From NCBI RefSeq assembly GCF_005405265.1, contig NZ_BJDS01000003.1, positions 124,001 to 188,000 of the forward strand: a stretch of DNA of 64,000 nucleotides, written 5' to 3'. A program made the translations under genes and the position numbers. Of this stretch, positions 43,864-52,178 are shown in pieces. The notes beneath the pieces are model-generated. The model worked only from the letters and a program-made list of their open reading frames with translations. It was not told the origin of the DNA and did no database searches. How positions within the stretch are numbered: the stretch's first letter is position 1; the number at the start of each line of letters is the position of its first letter. This DNA comes from Enterococcus songbeiensis. Lineage in GTDB: Bacteria > Bacillota > Bacilli > Lactobacillales > Enterococcaceae.

Positions 43864-44279
43864 CCTTACTCCTTTTTATGAATTAAATTTTCTTTTTAGA
43901 AAATTTAATTTGATTGTCGTGCCGCATACCATTCCACTACTCAACTTGTACTTAGAGGAACTGGCATCCTTACTCCTTTTTATGAATTAAATTTTCTTTT
44001 CAGAAAATTTAATTTGATTGTCGTGCCGCATACCATTCCACTACTCAACTTGTACTTAGAGGAACTGGCATCCTTACTCCTTTTTATGAATTAAATCTTC
44101 TTTTCAGAAAATTTAATTTGATTGTCGTGCCGCATACCATTCCACTACTCAACTTGTATTTAGAGGAACTGGCATCCTTACTCCTTTTTATGAATTAAAT
44201 TTTCTTTTCAGAAAATTTAATTTGATTGTCGTGCCACATACCATTCCACTACTCAACTTGTATTTAGAGGAACTAGCAT
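43864..44279. repeat. Four tandem 104-bp repeats in the glmU leader
   Basis: Copies at 43864-43967, 43968-44071, 44072-44175 and 44176-44279, exactly 104 bp apart and nearly identical (single-base differences such as TTTTTAG/TTTTCAG, AAATCTT and CCACAT). Each contains a 13-bp perfect hairpin (AATTAAATTTTCT/AGAAAATTTAATT, one mismatch in the third). On the minus strand a repeat end reads AAGGAGTAAGGATG, followed by an 8-codon frame, MPVPLSTS or MPVPLNTS, at three boundaries. The outermost copy has GAAGAGATG and MLVPLNTS instead. The last repeat ends in the Shine-Dalgarno used by glmU. Confidence 0.95.
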
Positions 44280-44301
44280 CTCTTCACTTTTTTACTGTCT
44301 A

Positions 44302-44330
44302 AGTGTAGCCCAATTCGCAACTGATTGCAA
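44302..44330 (-). promoter_or_regulatory. Probable glmU promoter upstream of the repeats
   Basis: Minus-strand TTGCAA (44325-44330) and TACACT (44302-44307) are 17 bases apart. Transcription would start near 44295, making the four repeats a leader of about 440 nt. The purR terminator lies just upstream. Confidence 0.68.
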
Positions 44331-44363
44331 CTGCATCAGCCATTAAACAGCCATACCAATTTA

Positions 44364-44395
44364 GAAAAAAACGCCCAGTTAAGTAATGGACGTTT
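44364..44395 (-). terminator. purR terminator
   Basis: AAACGtCCA and TGGgCGTTT arms followed by a T-run on the minus strand, 13 bases after the stop. Confidence 0.7.
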
Positions 44396-44408
44396 CGTTT
44401 TGCTTTCT

Positions 44409-45227
44409 TTATTCGGTGAAATAATTTCCCGGCACTACCGAGATTGTTTTTGTCTGAGTATCTACATCCTGTACGTAAAGCAAAGAGGTATATTCCGTAA
44501 TTGCCCGGGTTCCTTTGAATTTGGCTTCTGCAAAAACCGTCACGCCCACCAAATCACATTCAAATTCTTCAATCAGGCTTTGCATACCGTTGATTGTGCC
44601 GCCGCCCTTCATAAAATCATCCACGACTAAGACCCGAGAGCCTCGTTTTAGACTACGTTTGGACAATTCCATTTTTTCGATTCGTTCAGAAGAACCGGAA
44701 ACATAATTAACACTAACTGTTGACCCTTCAGTAATTTTAGAGTCCCGCCGTACAATCACAAAAGGTACGTTCAAGTAATAGGAAACTGCTTGAGCAATCG
44801 GTACGCCCTTTGTGGCTACCGTCATCACCGCATCGATTTTTTGCCCTAGATATTTTGAGGCAATGATTCGTCCCACTTGCCGCAACAAATCAGGCTCTCC
44901 CAATAAATCAGATAAATAAACATAGCCGCCTGGCAACAATCGATCTTGTTCCGATAAACGAGCAGCCAACGCCTCAATATAGCGCTTGGCTTCTTCTTTC
45001 GGAATCTCAGGAATAAATACCACCCCGCCAGCCGCACCGGGAATCGTTTCTAAAATTCCCGTTCCCCGCTTCTTAAAGGTTTTTTTTGCAATGGCAAGAT
45101 CCTCACTGATGGAAGATTTCGCAGATTCATAGCGTTTGGCAAAAAAGGTCAATGGAATCAACTCATGAGGATGATCCAATAAATAATGTGTCATGTCGAT
45201 CAATCGTTCACTACGACGTACTTTCAC
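44409..45227 (-). CDS. purR: PurR purine operon repressor (Gram-positive type)
   Basis: A 272-aa repressor. The N-terminal winged helix has RRSERLIDMTHYLLDHPHEL. A phosphoribosyltransferase-like effector domain follows with the PRPP motif VLVVDDFMKGGGTINGM, which binds PRPP without catalysis. AKSSISEDLAIAKKTFKKRGTG is typical of the family. The start is GTG 45227 with AAGGAG 8 bases upstream. Position before glmU is conserved in Bacilli. Confidence 0.95.
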   Translation of the reverse strand: MKVRRSERLIDMTHYLLDHPHELIPLTFFAKRYESAKSSISEDLAIAKKTFKKRGTGILETIPGAAGGVVFIPEIPKEEAKRYIEALAARLSEQDRLLPGGYVYLSDLLGEPDLLRQVGRIIASKYLGQKIDAVMTVATKGVPIAQAVSYYLNVPFVIVRRDSKITEGSTVSVNYVSGSSERIEKMELSKRSLKRGSRVLVVDDFMKGGGTINGMQSLIEEFECDLVGVTVFAEAKFKGTRAITEYTSLLYVQDVDTQTKTISVVPGNYFTE

Positions 45228-45342
45228 AAACTTCACTCCTTATTTAATTTTTAGTCGCTTTATTATAAGGCTTTAGAAGGAAAAATTCGAGTGTTTTCCA
45301 CTTATTTTAAAAAATAGTTCGTAAATTATCTGTGAAAGCGCA

Positions 45343-45370
45343 AAAAAGAGGCGAAAATCTTCGCCTCTTG
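45343..45370 (-). terminator. Terminator of the zinc ABC operon
   Basis: AAGAGGCGAA and TTCGCCTCTT arms followed by TTTTT on the minus strand. Confidence 0.88.
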
Positions 45371-45376
45371 TCACTT

Positions 45377-46210
45377 TTATTGATTGATTCGCTGCTTGCG
45401 CTGCACCACAATGATGAGTCGCTTGAATAAATTGACTAGTAAGAACAATGCGATAAACACAAGAGTGATGGTCGCCCCTGGTGGTGTATCCAGATAAAAA
45501 GAGCTGGTCAAGCCCCCCAACATTCCGATCAATCCGATCACAATACTGATCAAAATCACCGCATTGAAACTTTTTCCAATCCGCATGCTGATTGCTGCAG
45601 GTAAAACGATGATTGCTGAAATCAGCAACGCACCGGCAATCGGAATCATTACCGCAATGGCAACCCCAGTCAACACATTAAAGAGCATCGACATCCCGTG
45701 GATAGGTAAACCGTCCACGTGAGCCGTGTCTTCATCAAAGGTCAACACGTACATGGGGCGTTTAAACAAGAAGAATAAAATTTCAGTGACTACAAACAAA
45801 ATGCCCAACAGAACCACCTGTTGTGTCGTGATAGTCACAATAGAGCCAAACAAGTAGGACTGGATGCTAGTAGCAGAATTGCCACCGCTGAGATTCATCA
45901 GCACCAAAGCCAGTGCTAAGCCCCCCGCCATCAAAATTGCAATGGAGATTTCTGCGTAACTGCGATACATCGACTGCAAATATTCTAATAGTATCGCCGC
46001 AATAACCACTACAATCAGCGTGGTCAAATTAGGGTTCAAGTTAAAGAAGAAACCTAGTGCCACCCCGGCCAACGAAACATGGGACAAGGTGTCTGCCATC
46101 AAGGATTGTCGGCGAATCACTAGAAATACTCCCAGCATCGGTGCAATTCCGGCAATAAAAATGACTGCCAAGAAGGCTTTTCTCATGAATTCAAATGAAA
46201 GCAACGCCAT
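45377..46210 (-). CDS. adcB: Zinc ABC transporter permease
   Basis: A 277-aa ABC-3 family permease with eight or so hydrophobic segments. Family stretches are [34 protein letters not shown] and [25 protein letters not shown]. It overlaps the ATPase gene by 28 bases. With adcC and adcA it forms a zinc importer (the family can also carry manganese; the His-rich AdcA favours zinc). Confidence 0.9.
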   Translation of the reverse strand: MALLSFEFMRKAFLAVIFIAGIAPMLGVFLVIRRQSLMADTLSHVSLAGVALGFFFNLNPNLTTLIVVVIAAILLEYLQSMYRSYAEISIAILMAGGLALALVLMNLSGGNSATSIQSYLFGSIVTITTQQVVLLGILFVVTEILFFLFKRPMYVLTFDEDTAHVDGLPIHGMSMLFNVLTGVAIAVMIPIAGALLISAIIVLPAAISMRIGKSFNAVILISIVIGLIGMLGGLTSSFYLDTPPGATITLVFIALFLLVNLFKRLIIVVQRKQRINQ

Positions 46211-46863
46211 TGAGAATCCTCCTTTCGTACCAAGCGAATCTGCCGATCACAATAGGATTTGATGTCTTCATGGTCATGGGTAATCATTAAAATTGATTTA
46301 CCATGAACGTGAGCACTGTGGCGCAACAACCGATAAAAATCCATCCGTGATTGTTCGTCCATTCCTGTTGTCGGCTCATCCAGAATAAATAAATCCGGGT
46401 CGGTTGCGAAGATTCGTGCCAAACTGATTCGCTGTTTTTGCCCGCCGGACAATTCGCCGATTCGTTTATGACGCATCTCCCACATTCCCACTGCGTCCAA
46501 TGCTCGTTTGACATGAAGATGATCTTTTTCAGTCAAACGTTTGAACCAGTGACCTCTTGGATAGCGTCCTGATCGAACCAATTCCAACACGGTGCTGGGA
46601 AAGCCGACATTGAAAGACGCAATTTGTTGGGGAATATATCCGATACTGATTTTTTCCCCCGCCGCATTGGTTTTTGCCAACGTGACCTCCCCTTTAGTAG
46701 GCTTCAGCAAGCCAAGTGTCGCCTTGATCAGCGTTGATTTAGCTGCCCCGTTTTCTCCCGTCAGAATGACAAACTCACCATCGTCAACAGAATAAGTGAT
46801 GTCTTCTAACACCGGTTCGTCATCATAATAAAATGTTAAATCCTTTACATCGATGTAGCGCAA
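46183..46863 (-). CDS. adcC: Zinc ABC transporter ATPase
   Basis: A 226-aa ATPase. Walker A is [15 protein letters not shown] (an AAKS variant of GAGKS, common in this family). The Q-loop is [11 protein letters not shown], the signature [13 protein letters not shown], Walker [13 protein letters not shown] and the switch [12 protein letters not shown]. It lies 13 bases after adcA. Confidence 0.92.
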   Translation of the reverse strand: MRYIDVKDLTFYYDDEPVLEDITYSVDDGEFVILTGENGAAKSTLIKATLGLLKPTKGEVTLAKTNAAGEKISIGYIPQQIASFNVGFPSTVLELVRSGRYPRGHWFKRLTEKDHLHVKRALDAVGMWEMRHKRIGELSGGQKQRISLARIFATDPDLFILDEPTTGMDEQSRMDFYRLLRHSAHVHGKSILMITHDHEDIKSYCDRQIRLVRKEDSQWRCFHLNS

Positions 46864-46876
46864 TGTTGCGCCTCCT

Positions 46877-47821
46877 TTAGTTGATACTTTCTTTTAATGC
46901 CTCTAAGTTTTCCTGCATGATGGAAAGATAGGTCTTACCATCTTCCATTTGTTGTTTCGTCAAGCTTTCTACTGGATTCAGCACCGCCAATTTCACACCA
47001 GTTTCTTTTGAAAGAGTCTCTGCCACTTTGCTGCTGGCATTTTCTTCAAAATAAATCACTTTCACGCCATGATCCTCAACAAAATGTTTTAATTCCGCCA
47101 AACGACTTGGTGAAGGTTCCTGATCTGGTGAAATTCCTGCAATCGATTCTTGGGTCAAGCCGTATTGATTGGCTAAATAGCCAAATGCCGCATGCTGAGT
47201 GACGAAGGTCTTGTTCGTTGCATTCGCAAAAGCATCCGTGAAGTCTTGATCTAGTTTCTGTAATTTCTCAATATACGCTGCAGCATTTTTTTCAAAGGCC
47301 GCTTTTTTATCAGGGAATTTCTCACTTAGTTCATCCCGGATGGTCTCCACTTCTTTGATCGCCATTATCGGGTCTGTCCAAACGTGGGGATCTTTGTCAT
47401 GATCGTGATCATGGTCTTCCTCTTCATGGTCGTGGTCATGACCGTCGTCTGTCATTTCCAACAAATCGATTTGATCTGCCGCTTCAATGACCAGTGTTTT
47501 TTCTTCATCCAGACTATCTTCGATACTTTCGACCCAAGTTTCCATTTCTTCACTATTATACACGAAGGCATCCGCTTGGGAAATTTTTGCGACATCTTTT
47601 GCACTTGGTTCATAATCGTGAGGTTCCGTTCCAGCAGGAATCAGCAATTCCACCGTGCCCTCGTCCCCAATTACTTCTTTTGTAAATTCATACATTGGAT
47701 AAAAAGTTGCAATCGCCTGTAGTTGTCCCTTTTCGGCTGTTTGTCCATTTTCAGCAGTTCCGCAGGCAGTCAATGCAAACCCGCTCAATAAAAGTCCTAA
47801 ACCCACTAAATATTTTTTCAT
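46877..47821 (-). CDS. adcA: Zinc-binding lipoprotein of the ABC importer
   Basis: A 314-aa ZnuA-like solute-binding lipoprotein. The signal peptide ends in a lipobox LTAC (Cys at 20). The metal ligands are expected in [16 protein letters not shown], the [21 protein letters not shown] stretch split by Glu/Asp (His-rich loop, about 132-148) and HAAFGYL. The His-rich loop indicates zinc. It leads the operon, with a strong promoter and two palindromes upstream. Confidence 0.93.
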   Translation of the reverse strand: MKKYLVGLGLLLSGFALTACGTAENGQTAEKGQLQAIATFYPMYEFTKEVIGDEGTVELLIPAGTEPHDYEPSAKDVAKISQADAFVYNSEEMETWVESIEDSLDEEKTLVIEAADQIDLLEMTDDGHDHDHEEEDHDHDHDKDPHVWTDPIMAIKEVETIRDELSEKFPDKKAAFEKNAAAYIEKLQKLDQDFTDAFANATNKTFVTQHAAFGYLANQYGLTQESIAGISPDQEPSPSRLAELKHFVEDHGVKVIYFEENASSKVAETLSKETGVKLAVLNPVESLTKQQMEDGKTYLSIMQENLEALKESIN

Positions 47822-47849
47822 TTTCTGTCCTCTTTTCGTTTTGATAGAT

Positions 47850-47965
47850 TAAATCGGAAAACTTCCGATTTACCGGCAGGAATTAATGTATCAAACAATT
47901 GAGGAAGCGTCAACCGAAATCGGAAAACTTCCGATTTAAACTGGAAATTTCTCGATAAATCGGAA
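47850..47965 (-). promoter_or_regulatory. adcA promoter flanked by two 21-bp palindromic operators
   Basis: Minus-strand -35 TTGACG (47908-47913) and -10 TACATT (47885-47890) with 17 bases between. The palindrome AAATCGGAAaacTTCCGATTT occurs perfectly at 47851-47871 (downstream of the start) and 47917-47937 (just upstream of -35). A half-site AAATCGGAA is at 47957-47965. The arrangement implies a zinc-responsive repressor; it does not look like the AdcR TTAAC box or the Bacillus Zur box. Confidence 0.78.
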
Positions 47966-48427
47966 GATATCGGAGCTTCTGTTCATATTAAAGCTCATTT
48001 TCATGAAGACCTCAAATAAAATCAAATGGCAGGATGCTATCTAAAATTTGCACCAATTCTTCTGGTGTTTCCTTTTACCTGCTGTTAATTCATTCCTGCA
48101 AAAAAAAAAACCAAAAACGCATGGCTCAAAAAACGAATCAAATACCGCTTTTCCTGTTCACCTTACTACTTGATAGTCGTATGAGGGAAGAAATACCGCA
48201 ATGTGCGTACCTGCATAAACTTTTTTAGTTGGTTCTGAATCTCGACAGAGCTGCGACTGTTACCGGCTCGCAGCTCTCGCTGATCATACTACTAATTTTA
48301 TTGTTAGCAGTATTACTTGTCTGATCCATTTTCGTAAAGAACCCGTTCGCAGCTGATTTTAAAATAAAATAAACCAAACCGCAAAAGTCAGTTTAATAGC
48401 TTTTGCGGTTCGATTTTTTTATGACTG
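47966..48427. other. Non-coding stretch between adcA and the MFS gene
   Basis: No credible gene is seen. A short plus-strand open frame near 48034-48228 has no Shine-Dalgarno or recognisable sequence. It contains an A-run, a 10-bp hairpin AGAGCTGCGA/TCGCAGCTCT at 48247-48277 without a T-run, and the MFS terminator. Confidence 0.45.
48377..48420. terminator. Terminator of the MFS gene
   Basis: AACCGCAAAAG and CTTTTGCGGTT perfect arms with a T-run on the plus side and AT-rich sequence on the minus side. Confidence 0.8.
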
Positions 48428-49636
48428 TTACTCTTCACAGCCGGCTGTTTCATTCAAAGAACTCGGCGTTTCGCTTCTTTTCACTTGCACGATCAAAAGA
48501 ATCGCTAGTAAAACAATTGCCCCACCAAAAATCGGTGTGTAAGCAATGCCCATTTTCCCTGTGACTTGTGCACCAACCGTCGAGCCTAACGTAATTCCGA
48601 CATTGAAAGCAGCGATATTAAATGCGGAAGCCAACGTAATGTCTTGCGGTACATATTTTTCAGCCAACTGCACAACATATAACTGCAATCCCGGCACGTT
48701 CATGAAAGCAAACAGCCCTAAAAGGATCGCTGCCAGCAAACCGAGAAGTGTATTTCCAAGCATGATCGTGATAAACAAGAACAGCAAGGATGCTAGTAAA
48801 AGACCAAACATCTTGATCAGTGAAGCAAGTGGTTTTTCATTTGCCAAATGCCCACCGACGGTATTGCCGATTGCGACCATCACGCCATAAACAATCAAAA
48901 TGATCACGACTGCATTTGCGGAAAAACCAAAATTTTCTAAGATCGGTGAAAGATATGTGTAGGCAGCAAACGTCCCGCCGTAACCGAATGCGGTAATCAA
49001 GAAAGACATCACTAACGGTTTATTCGTAAAGATTCGAACAAAACCTTTCAAATCGACTTTGCCAGGAATCGGTAATTGACGCGGAACTAAGAAACTGCTG
49101 GCGATCAAACCAAGTAAACCAACTGCTGCGATAAAAATAAAGGACATATTCCATGTTGTTTGTTGACCAATAAATGTTCCCAATGGTACTCCCGTCACAG
49201 TTGCGACAGTCAAACCGGTAAACATGATGGCGATCGCACTTGCACGACGCGACGGCGCAACGACATCAGCAGCAACAACTGTTGAAACTGACATAAAGAT
49301 TCCATGTGCCAATGCTGCTAAAATACGACCCAGTAATAAAATCATAAAGGTTGGGGCAAATGCGGCTAATACATTCCCGCCGATAAATAAAAGCATAATC
49401 CCGATCATCAAATTGCGCCGGTTCCACTTGCCGGTCAAAATAGTTAATAACGGGGCGCCGATTGTTACGCCTAACGCGTATAAAGAGACGGTCAAACCTG
49501 CTTGTGCGAGTGTGACATCGAAACTTTTGACGATCATCGGCAACAATCCGACGCTGATAAATTCAGTCGACCCGATCGCAAAGGCATTGATTGCGAGAGC
49601 CAGTAAAGTTAAGTTTGGTGAGAGTTTCTTTTCCAT
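48428..49636 (-). CDS. MFS efflux transporter (AraJ/YdhP-like, DHA1)
   Basis: A 402-aa protein with 12 hydrophobic segments. It shows the DHA1 features AIGSTEFISVGLLPMIVKSF near the start, GKWNRRNLMIGIMLLFIGGNVLAA (motif A loop) and GVPLGTFIGQQTTWNMSF (motif C-like). The start is ATG 49636 behind GGAGG; the frame extends 30 codons upstream without support. It is divergent from an HxlR-family regulator, which probably represses it. The cargo could be a sugar, arabinose-like compound or drug. Confidence 0.87.
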   Translation of the reverse strand: MEKKLSPNLTLLALAINAFAIGSTEFISVGLLPMIVKSFDVTLAQAGLTVSLYALGVTIGAPLLTILTGKWNRRNLMIGIMLLFIGGNVLAAFAPTFMILLLGRILAALAHGIFMSVSTVVAADVVAPSRRASAIAIMFTGLTVATVTGVPLGTFIGQQTTWNMSFIFIAAVGLLGLIASSFLVPRQLPIPGKVDLKGFVRIFTNKPLVMSFLITAFGYGGTFAAYTYLSPILENFGFSANAVVIILIVYGVMVAIGNTVGGHLANEKPLASLIKMFGLLLASLLFLFITIMLGNTLLGLLAAILLGLFAFMNVPGLQLYVVQLAEKYVPQDITLASAFNIAAFNVGITLGSTVGAQVTGKMGIAYTPIFGGAIVLLAILLIVQVKRSETPSSLNETAGCEE

Positions 49637-49737
49637 TTTTTCCTCCAAAAAAATTATTTGTAAGCTACAAGAAGATACTATATACTGTTGATGAACTTTT
49701 GATAAGTACCCACTTTTTTGTATCATAGGTACCTTTT

Positions 49738-50127
49738 ATGACTCGTATCAAGGGTTTTAAGGAGGAATTTTTTTTTGAAAATCGTGCATATATGATCGGC
49801 GTAGAAGCAACAATGGATGTTATCAGTGGAAAATGGAAACCAATCATTCTTTGTAACCTACGCCATGAACCCATGCGTCCTAGTGATTTGAAACGTGGCA
49901 TCACCGGCATCAGCCAAAAAATGTTAACACAACAACTCCGCGAATTAGAAGATGACAAAATCATCGACCGGAAAGTATACCAGCAAGTACCGCCAAAAGT
50001 TGAATATTCATTAAGCGAATATGGGCGTAGCCTTTCAGATATTTTAGACAGTTTATGCAGTTGGGGTGAACAGCACGTCGCTCATTTGCAAGAAGAAGGA
50101 CAAGATGTTTATTTGAAGGCAAACTAA
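49738..50127 (+). CDS. HxlR-family transcriptional regulator
   Basis: A 129-aa winged-helix regulator with VISGKWKPIILCNLRHEPMR, GITGISQKMLTQQLRELE and KVEYSLSEYGRSL. The start is uncertain: ATG 49738 has only AGGT upstream. A strong AAGGAGG lies inside the frame at about 49757, but the TTG behind it is out of frame. It is divergent from the MFS gene and upstream of a VOC gene, and likely senses a reactive small molecule. Confidence 0.87.
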   Translation: MTRIKGFKEEFFFENRAYMIGVEATMDVISGKWKPIILCNLRHEPMRPSDLKRGITGISQKMLTQQLRELEDDKIIDRKVYQQVPPKVEYSLSEYGRSLSDILDSLCSWGEQHVAHLQEEGQDVYLKAN

Positions 50128-50211
50128 AAAGGAGGTGGCAGAAATCTTGTCACCTCCTCTAATTTGATCCAGCATTTAACCGACTTATCATAAAACCGAA
50201 AGGATGTTTTT

Positions 50212-50601
50212 ATGTCGAAACCAGATTTTTCCGCGATTCATCACGTCGCTATCATCGTGTCAGATTATCAAAAAGCGCGACATTTTTATGTGGATATCCT
50301 CGGCTTACCGATCATTCGCGAAAATTATCGTCCTGAACGAAACGATTATAAATTGGATTTGCAATTAAATGATGCTGAACTAGAAATTTTTGCGGTACAA
50401 AATCCGCCGCAACGTCCAAGTTTTCCTGAAGCAGCTGGACTGCGTCATCTAGCGTTCAAAACAACTGATATCGCGGCGACCGTCGCTTACTTAGCGAGTT
50501 GCGGCGTTGCATGCGAGCCGTTGCGAACGGATGCCTTTACTGGCGAGAAGATGACCTTTTTCTTCGATCCAGACGGACTGCCCTTAGAATTACACGAATA
50601 A
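50212..50601 (+). CDS. VOC-family metalloprotein (glyoxalase/YaeR-like)
   Basis: A 129-aa single-module VOC protein of the YaeR/SMU1112c type. The metal-ligand positions are seen as HHVAIIVSDYQKARHFYVDILG (His near residue 10), LRHLAFKTTDI and FFFDPDGLPLELHE (Glu at the end). An AAAGGA precedes ATG 50212. It follows the HxlR gene on the same strand. A glyoxalase-like activity is possible but unproven. Confidence 0.85.
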   Translation: MSKPDFSAIHHVAIIVSDYQKARHFYVDILGLPIIRENYRPERNDYKLDLQLNDAELEIFAVQNPPQRPSFPEAAGLRHLAFKTTDIAATVAYLASCGVACEPLRTDAFTGEKMTFFFDPDGLPLELHE

Positions 50602-50764
50602 TTAGTAAAGAGGGCGTGACAGTTCTGACTGAAGCAACGAAACTTGCTCGTCCAGCAGCCTCTCATCCTTTGAAAATTTTGAAACAAGCTAAGCTGATGG
50701 ATTAGCGCAGTGATGGAACCAAAAATGATTATGACTTATCCCGTGACACGACTGAGATTGATAA

Positions 50765-50858
50765 ACTGACAAACCTATTGATACTTGTCAGTCAAATCGT
50801 TGTCTTCAAAACAACCATTCGTCCTCAAAGACTGACTTTTGAGGACGAATGGTTGTTT
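50765..50858. terminator. Two hairpins between the convergent VOC and dus genes
   Basis: ACTGACAA/TTGTCAGT at 50765-50792, and a long perfect stem AACAACCATTCGTCCTCAAA/TTTGAGGACGAATGGTTGTT at about 50809-50856. The larger one is a strong bidirectional terminator. Confidence 0.85.
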
Positions 50859-51819
50859 AATTATTTTTTTCAAACTCTGCTAAAATTGCGCGGACTTCTG
50901 CGGTAGTTTTCGTATTCATCAGACGAACACGCAAATCATTCGCTCCAGAAAATCCTTTGACATAAATTTTGAAAAAGCGATGCAAGCCGACAATAGAACG
51001 CGGAACTTGCTCCGCATATTTATCTTGCAGATCAAGCTGTAACCGTAATAAATCGATCAAATCTTTTGGCGTATGCGGTTGCGGATTTTTTTCAAAAGCA
51101 TACGGATTTTTGAAAATCCCGCGGCCAATCATCACACCATCGACCCCATATTTTTCAGCCAATTCCAGCCCCATCTGACGATCCAAAATATCGCCGTTGA
51201 TCGTGATCAGCGTTTGCGGTGCAAGCGCATCGCGCATTTTTATGATTTGAGGAATCAATTCCCAATGAGCCGCCGCTTTACTCATTTCTTTTCGTGTTCG
51301 CAAATGGATCGAAAGATTGGCGATATCTTGTTTCAATAAGTGACCAATCCACTGCTCCATTTCAGCCAGCTCCGTAAAGCCGACCCGTGTTTTCACACTG
51401 ACTGGCAAGCCCCCCGCCTTCGCCGCTGCGATCAATTCCGCCGCCACTTCAGGACGCAAAATCAATCCGCTGCCTTTGCCTCGTTCGGCAACATTTGGAA
51501 CCGGACAACCCATATTCAGATCGATTCCCTTAAATCCCATATCCGCCAAAGCAATACTCATTTGACGAAAAAATTCTGGCTTGTCGCCCCAAATATGAGC
51601 GACCATCGGCTGTTCATCTTCCGTGAAAACTAACCGTCCACGGACACTTTCGATCCCTTCCGGATGACAAAAACTATCTGAATTCGTAAACTCCGTAAAG
51701 AAAACATCCGGTGCTCCCGCTTCTTTCACAACATGACGAAACACGACATCTGTCACATCTTCCATCGGTGCCAATATAAAAAAGGGCTTCGGCAATTCCG
51801 CCCAAAAATTACTTGCCAT
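50857..51819 (-). CDS. tRNA-dihydrouridine synthase
   Basis: A 320-aa FMN TIM-barrel enzyme that reduces uridine in the D-loop of t[18 protein letters not shown] is the FMN motif, [23 protein letters not shown] carries the catalytic Cys, and VKTRVGF and [15 protein letters not shown] bind the phosphate. A C-terminal helical RNA-binding domain has [15 protein letters not shown]. The DusB/DusC subtype is not decided. A promoter with 17-base spacing is present (51866-51894). Confidence 0.9.
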   Translation of the reverse strand: MASNFWAELPKPFFILAPMEDVTDVVFRHVVKEAGAPDVFFTEFTNSDSFCHPEGIESVRGRLVFTEDEQPMVAHIWGDKPEFFRQMSIALADMGFKGIDLNMGCPVPNVAERGKGSGLILRPEVAAELIAAAKAGGLPVSVKTRVGFTELAEMEQWIGHLLKQDIANLSIHLRTRKEMSKAAAHWELIPQIIKMRDALAPQTLITINGDILDRQMGLELAEKYGVDGVMIGRGIFKNPYAFEKNPQPHTPKDLIDLLRLQLDLQDKYAEQVPRSIVGLHRFFKIYVKGFSGANDLRVRLMNTKTTAEVRAILAEFEKNN

Positions 51820-51865
51820 TATGTATACTTCCTCCTAGTTCAGCACTTTTTACCGAAACAACGCT

Positions 51866-51894
51866 ATTATACTAAGCTTTGAAAGAAGAAGCAA
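51866..51894 (-). promoter_or_regulatory. dus promoter
   Basis: Minus-strand TTGCTT (51889-51894) and a consensus TATAAT (51866-51871) with 17 bases between. Confidence 0.7.
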
Positions 51895-52178
51895 AGCGAA
51901 AGATTCATATTAGAGCTGAACCTGTTTATCTATTTGACTAGCAATGATAAAAATTAAAATAATCGTAAATAATCTATCGGCTAAATTTCAGTGTAAAAAA
52001 TGATAATATTTAATCGAATTCTAGTATTTCTTATCCAACACGACTTTCCTGAAACAACCAATCACATCCTAATAATACTGAAAGATTGGACAGAGATAAT
52101 TATCACTGGATTAACCATTCTACTATTTCTTTTTAATCTCTATTTTGAAGGTTTTAAATAGCTTCATAACTTATGATT
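51895..52178. other. AT-rich stretch without a gene
   Basis: No open frame with a Shine-Dalgarno is seen. Base composition drops sharply here relative to the dus gene and marks the start of the accessory region. Confidence 0.4.

Noticed and set aside
43864-44279. Regular repeats that might suggest a CRISPR array
   Set aside because: The 104-bp units are directly tandem without variable spacers, and no cas genes are nearby.
48034-48228. 64-codon plus-strand frame after adcA
   Set aside because: No Shine-Dalgarno, low-complexity start with a poly-A run, and no recognisable protein pattern.
48247-48277. 10-bp hairpin as a terminator
   Set aside because: No T-tract follows on either strand and no gene ends beside it.
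50499-50705. 68-codon frame overlapping the end of the VOC gene
   Set aside because: It is an alternative frame of a well-supported gene and has no start signal of its own.
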